Under the pieces are notes generated by a model that worked only from the letters and a program-made list of their open reading frames with translations, did no database searches and was not told the origin of the DNA. 10,185 nucleotides of DNA. Origin: Acidimicrobiia bacterium. Lineage in GTDB: Bacteria > Actinomycetota > Acidimicrobiia > Acidimicrobiales > SZUA-35. Position 1 is the stretch's first letter. Each line of letters begins with the position of its first letter. The translations under genes were made by a program, and so were the position numbers. Positions 1 through 5,792 of the stretch are shown here, in pieces. The stretch is from positions 1 through 10,185 of the forward strand of contig JAOUGG010000046.1 in the NCBI GenBank assembly GCA_029857855.1, in the 5' to 3' direction.

Positions 1-104
1 GGGTGGAGGACAAGGAGCGCGCTCTCGCCTTGGGCGCGAGAGTGGTGCCGAAGTTCGGGACCATCCACGAGGGCGTCGACTTCTTCGACAACCTGGCGGG
101 CTGA
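1..104 (+). CDS. C-terminal end of an unidentified protein (5' end outside window)
   Basis: An open frame enters from the left edge (first full codon at base 3) and ends with TGA at 102-104, giving 33 residues that end in FFDNLAG. The codons show the high third-position GC of the neighbours, so this is probably the genuine tail of a gene. The fragment mixes charged and small residues, has no membrane segment, and contains no motif that I can assign to a family. The stop lies only 32 bases before the next start. A separate promoter seems to serve the following lipoprotein gene, so co-transcription is possible but not needed. Function is unknown. Confidence 0.6.
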   Translation, partial: VEDKERALALGARVVPKFGTIHEGVDFFDNLAG

Positions 105-124
105 TCAGGCCACGTCGGCACGGC

Positions 125-130
125 TAGGAT
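125..130 (+). promoter_or_regulatory. Putative -10 box of a leaderless promoter for the LprG-like lipoprotein gene
   Basis: TAGGAT fits the actinobacterial TANNNT -10 consensus. It is followed by exactly six bases (CTTGAG) and then the ATG at 137, which places the expected transcription start at or within a base of the start codon. No convincing Shine-Dalgarno sequence precedes this ATG, which fits leaderless translation. The -35 region is not clear; TGATCA at 102-107 has the right spacing but is a poor match and overlaps the stop codon of the upstream gene. Inference from spacing only. Confidence 0.5.
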
Positions 131-136
131 CTTGAG

Positions 137-910
137 ATGGCATGGCGCTCCTCCTTGGCAACAACGATGATGCTTGCCTACATGGTGGCCTGGGCGTCGG
201 CAGGCTGCACCACCTCTTCAGGCTCGGACGGGGAACGCATCGAGGAGCTGACGGCCGACCAGGTTGTTGCCGATGCGGCGGCGGGCATGTCCACGGTTGA
301 GTCGGCTTCGTTCACCATCGAACAGACCGGGGCCACTGTCTTCATCGATGACGCCGAACAGTTCGCCTTCCAAGCCGCTGATGGCAGATTCGCCGCCCCC
401 AGATCGTCGGAGGCAATCCTCACGGTTCAAGCCCTCGGCTTCGTGACCGAGGTCGGGGCCATCGCCATCGACGGCCGGCTCTGGCTGACCAATCCGCTGA
501 CCGGTGAATGGGCGGAGGCACCGGAGAACTTCACCTTCGACCCCGCTCAACTCTTCGATGCCGACACGGGCCTTCCGGCTCTGCTGAGCGAAGCGTCGGC
601 CATTGCTGAACTCGTCGACGACCTCGCCGATCAATCGACCGGCGAATCCTCCGACGAGGCGGATCCCGACCGACAGAACCTTCATCATGTGCGGACCTTG
701 GTGACCGCGGAGCGAGTGGCGGTGCTGACCGGCGGGCTGGTCAACGAGGAGAGCGAAGTCGATCTCTGGATCGACACCACCAGCGATCGGGTCGTCGAGG
801 CATCGTTCGACGTTGTCGTTGACGGTGCCGTCAGCGACTGGCGGATGACCATCAGCGACTACGACGAGGAAGTGGTCATCGACCCGCCGGAGCTGAACGC
901 CGGAGGCTGA
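137..910 (+). CDS. LppX/LprAFG-family lipoprotein (LprG-like), probable partner of the adjacent MFS exporter
   Basis: A 257-residue exported lipoprotein. The N-terminus has a hydrophobic signal (about residues 7-22) ending in SAGC, with Cys24 as the predicted lipidated residue. Ser at -3 is unusual for a lipobox. The mature part has the layout of the LppX_LprAFG family: an early 'MSTVESASFTIEQTG' type strand, a 'DGRLWLTNPLTGEW' segment, and a C-terminal 'VDLWIDTTSDRVVEA' strand close to the usual family ending. In mycobacteria, LprG is an outer-face lipoprotein that binds triacylated lipids and glycolipids and works with the MFS protein Rv1410c (P55). The next gene here is an MFS protein of that type 3 bases away, which strongly supports the assignment. 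An acidic, Ser/Asp-rich insert lies around residues 160-177. The start was chosen because a -10 box sits six bases upstream of it. Cargo is unknown. Confidence 0.82.
   Translation: MAWRSSLATTMMLAYMVAWASAGCTTSSGSDGERIEELTADQVVADAAAGMSTVESASFTIEQTGATVFIDDAEQFAFQAADGRFAAPRSSEAILTVQALGFVTEVGAIAIDGRLWLTNPLTGEWAEAPENFTFDPAQLFDADTGLPALLSEASAIAELVDDLADQSTGESSDEADPDRQNLHHVRTLVTAERVAVLTGGLVNEESEVDLWIDTTSDRVVEASFDVVVDGAVSDWRMTISDYDEEVVIDPPELNAGG
902..906 (+). promoter_or_regulatory. Shine-Dalgarno site of the MFS transporter gene
   Basis: GGAGG lies seven bases upstream of the ATG at 914 and inside the last codons of the lipoprotein gene. It fixes the transporter start and supports translation of both genes from one transcript. 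Confidence 0.7.
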
Positions 911-913
911 GTC

Positions 914-2413
914 ATGAACCGGCAACCCACTCCGCGGGCGATCATGGGCGCTGTCGCCTTCGGTGTGTTCGTGGCCGCCGACGACCTCATGGTCGTGTCC
1001 ACGATGCTGCGGCCGATGATCGACGACTTCAACCTCGTGATTCCCGATGATCTGGGTGATGCGGCGTGGATCGTCAACGTCTATCTCATCGCCTACATCG
1101 CCGTGATGCCGGTGGCCGGCCGGCTCAGCGACGTCGTCGGACGCCGGGCCGTGTTCGTCACCGCGTTGACGGTCTTCGGTATCGGGTCGCTCGTTGTGCC
1201 TCGGGCTGACACCCTGTCGACCCTACTGGTGGGAAGGGCGTTGACCGCGATTGGAGGCGGAGCACTGGTACCGGTTGCCTTCGCCGTGGCCGGGGACCTG
1301 TATGTCGGCGCCCGGCGAACACGGGCTTTGGGCCTGCTGGGAGCAGTCGAGACGATCGGCTGGGTTTGGGGGCCACTCTATGGAGCGGTTCTCGTTCGCT
1401 ACCTGTCGTGGCAATGGCAGTTTCATCTCAACATCCCCCTGGCGTTCGTGGGGATCGTGGCCGGTTGGTGGGCGCTTGGTCCGAGTGACGCTGCGAATCA
1501 TCGTCTGGAGCGCCACGTGGACTGGTTCGGTGTCGCCCTGCTGACGCTCGGGCTGGTCGCAATCAACGTTGCCCTCCTGAGTCAGGCCAGAATCCAGACC
1601 GTGACCGGGCTCGAGGAACTCACCGACTCGCCCGGTCCCGGAATCTCCGGACCGGCCCTCTACCTGCTGGCCACCGCGACCCTGCTGTTGTTCGCCTGGA
1701 ACGAGCGTCGCGTCGATCAGCCGCTGCTGAACACGACGCTGGTGCGGCAACGGTCGGTGGCGGCCGCCCTGATCATCAACTGCCTGTTGAGCGTGGGTCT
1801 GGTCACTGCGCTCATCAATGTTCCGTTGTTCGTCAACATCGTCGAGGGTGGCATCGCCCGAAGCGCTGTGCGTTCCGGTTGGCTCTTGACCGCGCTCACC
1901 ACAGCGATGGCCGCCACGTCCTACATCGGTGGCATCCTCAGCGGCCGGTACGGAAACCGCGCCCCTGTGGTCACCGGGCTGGTTGTCGCCACCGGCGGCC
2001 TGGCTCTGATGGGTTTCGTCTGGAGTCCGGAAACCGGCGCACTGACGATGGCGGTCCAGCTTGGCCTCGTGGGGGCCGGGATCGGGTTGGTCCTGGCCCC
2101 GACAAGCGCAACGGTGATCGATGCCGCCGGCGACGACGAACGAGGCTTGGCGGCGGGCTTGGTCATCGTCGCCCGACTGATCGGGTTCAGTGTCGGGCTG
2201 GCGGCCCTGACCACCTGGGGTCTTCGTCGCTACGACGCCATGCGAGCCGATGTGGAACTGCCACCGATCACCGACCCCGGTTATGCCAAAGCCGTCGCCG
2301 ACGCCACCATCGAGATCTCCACGTCGGCACTGGCTGAAACCTTCCTGGGCGCAGCCGTTGTCCTCCTGGGGGCAGTGGCAATCGCCGCCGTGTTCACAAG
2401 ACCCGCCACCTGA
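914..2413 (+). CDS. MFS transporter, Rv1410c/P55-like (probable lipid or drug exporter)
   Basis: A 499-residue inner-membrane protein with many hydrophobic helices, the size and layout of 14-helix major facilitator proteins. The first helix carries Asp24 in 'ADDLMVV', which aligns with the conserved LDTYVV motif of mycobacterial Rv1410c. The next stretch, 'AAWIVNVYLIAYIAVMP' then 'GRLSDVVGRR' (MFS motif A, about residues 69-78), follows the same protein almost position by position as I remember it. Rv1410c works with LprG to move triacylglycerides or glycolipids to the outer envelope and gives tolerance to some drugs. The LprG-like gene directly upstream, with a 3-base gap and an SD inside it, implies the same two-part machine here. 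A multidrug role alone is the alternative. The gene ends opposite a convergent lipoprotein gene, and no clear terminator is visible in the 59 bases between them. Confidence 0.88.
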   Translation: MNRQPTPRAIMGAVAFGVFVAADDLMVVSTMLRPMIDDFNLVIPDDLGDAAWIVNVYLIAYIAVMPVAGRLSDVVGRRAVFVTALTVFGIGSLVVPRADTLSTLLVGRALTAIGGGALVPVAFAVAGDLYVGARRTRALGLLGAVETIGWVWGPLYGAVLVRYLSWQWQFHLNIPLAFVGIVAGWWALGPSDAANHRLERHVDWFGVALLTLGLVAINVALLSQARIQTVTGLEELTDSPGPGISGPALYLLATATLLLFAWNERRVDQPLLNTTLVRQRSVAAALIINCLLSVGLVTALINVPLFVNIVEGGIARSAVRSGWLLTALTTAMAATSYIGGILSGRYGNRAPVVTGLVVATGGLALMGFVWSPETGALTMAVQLGLVGAGIGLVLAPTSATVIDAAGDDERGLAAGLVIVARLIGFSVGLAALTTWGLRRYDAMRADVELPPITDPGYAKAVADATIEISTSALAETFLGAAVVLLGAVAIAAVFTRPAT

Positions 2414-2472
2414 CCGGCAACCGCCGACGCCCCGACGACCGAAGACCGATGCCCGCTGTCACCGCCGGCGCA

Positions 2473-3048
2473 CTAGCCAAAGGCAGCGCGGGCGAGGTCG
2501 ATGAGCACCGTGCGTATGTCGAGCGAGGTGTCCTGCAGGAAGAACGAGACGAAGGTTCCATCCTCCAGGGTGACGTTGACGAGCTGGAGGGTTTCGGAGT
2601 AGACCGCTTCGGCCCCGATCCCGTCAACCGGCTCCTCGTCGCTGATCGCTCCCCCTCCCGTGGACGGCGGGAAGACGGAGACCGAGAGAACTTGAACACC
2701 GCTCTCGTCGAAGAAGGCACACTCGTCGAAGTTGGGGTTGGCCTCGTTCTGCGTCGGACCGGACGCAGCCGGGACGCCGGCCGCCGTGACGTCGTCGAGA
2801 CTCAGGACCCCACAGGCTTCCACGCTGGCCGGAGCATCGGCGGCGGCGGTGGAGGCCTCCGACGCTCCGTCGTCTCCGCTTGCGTCGGTCGCGTCGTCGC
2901 CTGCCGCCTGCACGACCGAGGTGTCCGCGGCGACGTCATCGTCCCCCGATGAACAGGCACCGAGTACGAGGATCAGGCCCACGGCGAGAACCCGCAGGGT
3001 GGAGCTCGGCTCTGTTTGCGTTCGTCTTGTCACCGTTGACCGCGTCAT
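2473..3048 (-). CDS. Small secreted lipoprotein, possibly DUF3558-like
   Basis: A 191-residue lipoprotein read from ATG at 3048. The N-terminus has basic residues (TRRTQ), a hydrophobic core (RVLAVGLILV) and a good lipobox LGAC, followed by a linker of about 45 residues very rich in Asp, Ala, Ser and Thr. The C-terminal domain starts with 'ACGVLSLDDV', contains a second Cys in 'FDECAFFD', then predicted strands 'VQVLSVSVF' and 'TFVSFFL'. That CxxL...C pattern resembles DUF3558-type domains of actinobacterial lipoproteins, but this is a weak resemblance. The frame stays open for 9 more codons to a TTG at 3075. I prefer 3048 because the signal peptide then has normal size and a TAGCAT box lies eight bases upstream. 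It is divergent from the broken TetR gene, which may once have controlled it. Function is unknown. Confidence 0.75.
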   Translation of the reverse strand: MTRSTVTRRTQTEPSSTLRVLAVGLILVLGACSSGDDDVAADTSVVQAAGDDATDASGDDGASEASTAAADAPASVEACGVLSLDDVTAAGVPAASGPTQNEANPNFDECAFFDESGVQVLSVSVFPPSTGGGAISDEEPVDGIGAEAVYSETLQLVNVTLEDGTFVSFFLQDTSLDIRTVLIDLARAAFG

Positions 3049-3051
3049 GGA

Positions 3052-3084
3052 CCGGAATGCTAGCGTTCGCGCCAATCGTTCCGG
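3052..3084. promoter_or_regulatory. Inverted repeat in the lipoprotein/TetR divergent spacer, possible operator
   Basis: CCGGAA at 3052-3057 and TTCCGG at 3079-3084 form a perfect 6-base inverted repeat with a 21-base spacer, in the 50 bases between two divergent starts. TetR-family regulators commonly bind such sites between themselves and a divergent target. The arms are short and GC-rich, so chance is a real possibility. Confidence 0.25.
3057..3062 (-). promoter_or_regulatory. Putative -10 box for the minus-strand lipoprotein gene
   Basis: Read on the minus strand this is TAGCAT, eight bases before the ATG at 3048, again with no Shine-Dalgarno sequence in between. It would give a leaderless or nearly leaderless transcript. 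Further upstream on the same strand a GGAAC is visible (plus-strand 3078-3082), resembling an ECF-type -35, but with the TAGCAT box this spacing is short, so I do not assign a sigma factor. Confidence 0.35.
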
Positions 3085-3098
3085 AGGAGTTCGCCGAA

Positions 3099-3489
3099 AT
3101 GCGATCCGCCTACGACCACCTCCGAGCTGTGGTCATCGCCCTGCGCACGGGCCTGACGACCGCTGACGATGTCGTCGACCGGGCCGAGCAGCTCGTCGAC
3201 CGCGAAGGCGTCGGGGCCCTCTCCGTCCGCAGGCTGGCGTCGGAGCTCGCCGTGTCACGTCAGATCGTGTACACGCACTTCACCGGCATGCACGACGTGC
3301 TCGAGCAGCTCCATCTGCGATCCGGCCGCTATTCTGAATCGGGCCCGCGTGTACTGGTCGGCGGTCCACGGACTCGTTACGCTCGAACGGGCGGGCCATG
3401 CGACGCCACCCGAAACCGATAACCTGGTCGAGGACCTGGTGTCGAGTCTCGTCGCCGGCTGGCGATCGAACCGAAGTACCGAGCTCTAG
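3099..3489 (+). pseudogene. Broken TetR-family transcriptional regulator
   Basis: The first frame (ATG at 3099; GGAGGA ten bases upstream) encodes a clear TetR N-terminal domain: 'DVVDRAEQLVDREGVGALS' followed by the helix-turn-helix 'VRRLASELAVSRQIVYTHF', then 'MHDVLEQLHLRSG' near 3324. After that this frame loses any family likeness and runs to a stop near 3422. The +1 frame over 3330-3489 gives 'NRARVYWSAVHGLVTLERAGH' and 'NLVEDLVSSLVAGW', which is the typical end of a WHG-type TetR ligand domain. Joined, the two parts make only about 130 residues, against roughly 190 for the family, so the middle helices (about 60 residues) appear deleted together with a frame change. The HTH product could still be made, but without a dimerisation domain it should not work normally. 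A translated fusion by frameshifting seems unlikely because the middle is missing, not only shifted. An ATG at 3057 in the same frame is an alternative start. Confidence 0.72.
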
Positions 3490-3533
3490 CGGCTATCTCC
3501 GAAGGTGGCGGCTGGCCACGACAACGATCCGGC

Positions 3534-4967
3534 TCACAACGACGGCCTTCCGCTCGGGACGATCGGCCGGTCGAACCGCACCCGTTCACCGGGCCGAGCA
3601 ACCACGGCATCCAACCCCAGCTGATCCTCGACGGCCTCGACGAGCGCCGCCGACGCATCGCCTTCGCCGTGGTTGACATAGACGATGTGGGGTGGCGGCG
3701 ATGCCGTACCCAGCCAGTGAAGGAGATCGCTCCGGTCGGCATGGGCCGACAGCTCGATCGACGCCACCCGGGCCCGAACCGGGTAGTGATGGCCGAACAT
3801 CTTGATGTGGCGGGCACCCTGGCGCAACGTGTCACCACGGGTCCCCGGGGCTTGGAAGCCGACGAGGAGTACGGCATTGCGGCTGTCGCCGATCCGGTGG
3901 GCGAGATGGTGGATGACACGACCGCCGGTCGCCATACCCGACGCCGACACGATGATCATCGGGCCCCGCCTCGAGTTCAAGGCCTTCGACTCGTCGGTCG
4001 TCTGCGTTTCGGTGAGCTGGATCGAACCGAACAGCTCCGATCCCGATCCCCTGACCTCGGGCCGGAACTCCGGCGACCCGACCCGGGCCTCGGATCGGTA
4101 GACCTTCAGCGCTCGCGATGCCATCGGACTGTCGACGAAGATCGGCAGGTTCGGCACCCGGCCCGCGGCGACAAGCCGATCGAGATGCCACAGCACGACC
4201 TCGGTGCGATCGACGGCGAACGCAGGGATGATGACCACCCCGCCCTGTCGGACCGTGTCGCTGATGACCTCGGCCATGACCTCCTCAGGATCGGAGACGG
4301 TGTGTTCCTCGTCACCGTAGGTCGACTCGACGATGACGACATCGGCGGGCCCGATCGGTTCGGGCGGCAGGAGCAACGGATGGGTGGAGCGGCCGAGATC
4401 GCCGCTGAAGACCGCTCTGGTGTCCGATTCGTCGCAGTGCACGGCGATCGAGCCCGCCCCCAGAATGTGGCCGGCATGATGCCACGTCGCCTGCAAGCCC
4501 GGCAGTACCGACAGCGGGGTGTCGAAGTCGACGGACTGGAACTGTGACAGCGACGCCACCGCTTCCTCCCGGGTGTACAGCGGGAGGGCCGGGTGGTGTT
4601 TGGAGTACCCGACCCGATTGGCGAACGCTGCCTCCTCCTCCTGCAGATGGCCGCTGTCGGGCAGCACGATGGCGGCCAACTTCCGTGTGCCGGCTGTGCA
4701 ATAGACCGGGCCCTTGAATCCGAGGACCGAGAGCCGGGGAAGGTAGCCGCAGTGGTCGAGATGGGCGTGGGTGAGCAGGACCGCGTCGATCGAGTCGGCG
4801 GGGACCGGGAGCGGCTCCCAGTTCTGCAGTCGCAGTTTCTTCTTTCCCTGAAACAGCCCGCAGTCGACGAGGATTCGACCGGCGGCGGTGTCGACGAGGG
4901 TCTTGGACCCGGTGACCGTGCCTGCCCCGCCCACGAAGGTGAGCATGGGAACTGGAGTCGAGTGCAC
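3534..4967 (-). CDS. Beta-CASP metallo-beta-lactamase-fold nuclease (CPSF-like RNA hydrolase)
   Basis: A 477-residue cytoplasmic enzyme if started at GTG 4967. That start has a perfect AGGAGG five bases upstream, although the frame is open further and an ATG lies at 4946. The metallo-beta-lactamase part has the zinc motifs HAHLDH (67-72), HHAGHILGA (163-171, His167) and SGDLGR (188-193). The beta-CASP part follows with ESTYGD (214-219), IPAFAVDRTE (247-256), DSPMA (279-283), SASGMATGGR (341-350), and the C-terminal zinc ligand in SAHAD (407-411). All catalytic residues I can check are present. Proteins of this COG1236/Ysh1-like type, such as Thermus TTHA0252, cleave RNA; RNase J and DNA-repair SNM1 proteins are the other branches, but the 'GxGTVTGS' start and the overall length fit the CPSF-like branch. 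It is a single-gene unit, divergent from the toxin-antitoxin pair. Its cellular substrate is unknown. Confidence 0.9.
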   Translation of the reverse strand: MHSTPVPMLTFVGGAGTVTGSKTLVDTAAGRILVDCGLFQGKKKLRLQNWEPLPVPADSIDAVLLTHAHLDHCGYLPRLSVLGFKGPVYCTAGTRKLAAIVLPDSGHLQEEEAAFANRVGYSKHHPALPLYTREEAVASLSQFQSVDFDTPLSVLPGLQATWHHAGHILGAGSIAVHCDESDTRAVFSGDLGRSTHPLLLPPEPIGPADVVIVESTYGDEEHTVSDPEEVMAEVISDTVRQGGVVIIPAFAVDRTEVVLWHLDRLVAAGRVPNLPIFVDSPMASRALKVYRSEARVGSPEFRPEVRGSGSELFGSIQLTETQTTDESKALNSRRGPMIIVSASGMATGGRVIHHLAHRIGDSRNAVLLVGFQAPGTRGDTLRQGARHIKMFGHHYPVRARVASIELSAHADRSDLLHWLGTASPPPHIVYVNHGEGDASAALVEAVEDQLGLDAVVARPGERVRFDRPIVPSGRPSL

Positions 4968-4972
4968 CTGAG

Positions 4973-4978
4973 CCTCCT
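4973..4978 (-). promoter_or_regulatory. Strong Shine-Dalgarno site deciding a GTG start
   Basis: On the minus strand this reads AGGAGG, five bases before GTG at 4967. It decides in favour of the GTG over the in-frame ATG 21 bases downstream. Confidence 0.75.
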
Positions 4979-5069
4979 GATCGTCCCGGTCTTCGCTTCG
5001 GTGGCCGAGCGATCCCATTCTGTTCGTGGGGCCTACGGCGCCGCCAGGGCCCAAGGTCCGCAGCCAGAT

Positions 5070-5099
5070 GCATGCAAATCTGCTATCATTTGTGCATGC
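5070..5099. promoter_or_regulatory. Operator-like inverted repeat around the toxin-antitoxin -10 box
   Basis: Two copies of the palindrome GCATGC (5070-5075 and 5094-5099) flank the arms CAAAT (5075-5079) and ATTTG (5088-5092). The left arm GCATGCAAAT and right arm ATTTGTGCATGC are reverse complements except for a 2-base insertion. Between them lies TATCAT (5084-5089), a good -10 box, and the right GCATGC covers the antitoxin ATG (5096). A ribbon-helix-helix antitoxin bound here would block both transcription and start-codon access. This is the pattern expected for autoregulation of a toxin-antitoxin operon. Confidence 0.6.
5084..5089 (+). promoter_or_regulatory. -10 box of the toxin-antitoxin operon (leaderless)
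   Basis: TATCAT is followed by six bases and then ATG at 5096, the same geometry as the box in front of the lipoprotein gene at 137. No Shine-Dalgarno sequence is present, so a leaderless transcript is predicted. The -35 region is not evident. Confidence 0.55.
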
Positions 5100-5290
5100 G
5101 AAGTACGAGCGTTCGGATCGACGTCGATACCCACAACGAGATCAAGAAGCTTGCCGAAGCTCTTGGCACGACCGTCGGCGAAACGGTGGCGCTGGCAATT
5201 CGCCGGCTCCGGCAGGACAGAATGGGCGAGCAGCTGGCGGCACCGCTGACTGCGAGCGAAACCGAGTGGCTCGATGCTGACCTCGGGTGA
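5096..5290 (+). CDS. Antitoxin, ribbon-helix-helix type (MazE-like)
   Basis: A 64-residue protein. Residues 1-45 read as a ribbon-helix-helix DNA-binding domain: a short strand 'STSVRIDVD', a helix 'THNEIKKLAEALG', then 'TTVGETVALAIRRLRQDR'. The last 20 residues (LTASETEWLDADLG region) form the acidic tail that would wrap the toxin. Such antitoxins dimerise, bind their own promoter and neutralise a MazF-type ribonuclease. The start at 5096 was chosen over an in-frame ATG at 5072 because the promoter and operator lie between the two and an N-terminal strand starting 'MRSTSVRI' is typical. The stop overlaps the toxin gene by 17 bases. It could also be called VapB-like by domain alone, but its partner is MazF-like. 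Confidence 0.85.
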   Translation: MRSTSVRIDVDTHNEIKKLAEALGTTVGETVALAIRRLRQDRMGEQLAAPLTASETEWLDADLG

Positions 5291-5618
5291 CGTCGTCGAC
5301 CTCGATCTCGGCGCGCCAGAAGGACGAGAAGCCGGATTCCGGCATCCGGCAGTGGTCCTCACCGCCCAACGGATTCTTGACGCCGAACCGGCCGTGCTTC
5401 AAATCGTTCCATTCACGTCGACAATCCGTGGATTCGCGACCGAGGTCAACGTGCCCGCCGACGCATCCAACGGGCTCGATAACGACTCGGTCGCACAGTG
5501 CCAACACGTTCGGGCCGTGTCGACCGCTCGTGTTTCAAGTGTGCGAGGCAACTTGGGCCCAACGCTTGTCGCCCAGATCCGAGAGACACTGGCCATCATC
5601 CTCGATATCCCGACGTGA
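5274..5618 (+). CDS. MazF/PemK-family endoribonuclease toxin
   Basis: A 114-residue protein with the normal MazF length and order of motifs: 'SGDVVDLDLG' at the start, 'RHPAVVL' (23-29), 'IVPFTSTIRG' (44-53) and the C-terminal helix 'LVAQIRETLAIILDI'. Arg23 and Thr48 sit where the catalytic Arg and Thr of MazF enzymes lie, so activity is expected. MazF toxins cut mRNA, and often tRNA or rRNA, at short sequence-specific sites to slow growth; the recognition site cannot be predicted here. The reading frame starts inside the end of the antitoxin gene (17-base overlap), so translation is coupled and antitoxin is made first. Both genes are intact. Confidence 0.88.
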   Translation: MLTSGDVVDLDLGAPEGREAGFRHPAVVLTAQRILDAEPAVLQIVPFTSTIRGFATEVNVPADASNGLDNDSVAQCQHVRAVSTARVSSVRGNLGPTLVAQIRETLAIILDIPT

Positions 5619-5702
5619 TCGACCTGTAGGGTCCGAATCTCGACGTCAAACCCCTCCAAGAACACTGCCAAACAATGGAGTTCTGACGACAACTATCCGC
5701 AG

Positions 5703-5744
5703 GTCGGCCGGCGGTATCGGGCGCCTTTGGATCGGCCCGCCGAC
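5703..5744. terminator. Weak GC-rich hairpin between the toxin gene and the right-hand operon
   Basis: GTCGGC (5703-5708) can pair with GCCGAC (5739-5744) around a loop that itself holds the palindrome GGCGCC. It lies in the 174-base gap where the plus-strand toxin gene and the minus-strand oxidoreductase gene end, so it could serve both sides. There is no U-rich tail on either strand. The rest of 5619-5792 shows no gene that I can support. Confidence 0.25.
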
Positions 5745-5792
5745 AACTCACCAGGTGCGCGTGCCGTCAGCGACACTGCTCGTGCTCCATAG

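Noticed and set aside
218..925. Long minus-strand open frame of 235 codons opposite the LprG-like gene
   Set aside because: It is antisense to a gene with clear family motifs, and its Arg/Gly/Asp-rich product resembles no family; GC-rich DNA produces such shadows.
2414..2472. Terminator between the convergent transporter and lipoprotein genes
   Set aside because: Only the short palindrome CGCCGGCG (2463-2470) is present, without a longer stem or U-tract.
3320..3340. Programmed ribosomal frameshift to make a full TetR protein
   Set aside because: No slippery run is visible and the joined product would still lack the central helices, so a deletion is the simpler explanation.
3669..4547. Plus-strand open frame of 292 codons
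   Set aside because: It lies opposite the beta-CASP nuclease, whose catalytic motifs are all intact. The plus-strand product is Arg/Asp-rich with no recognisable motif.
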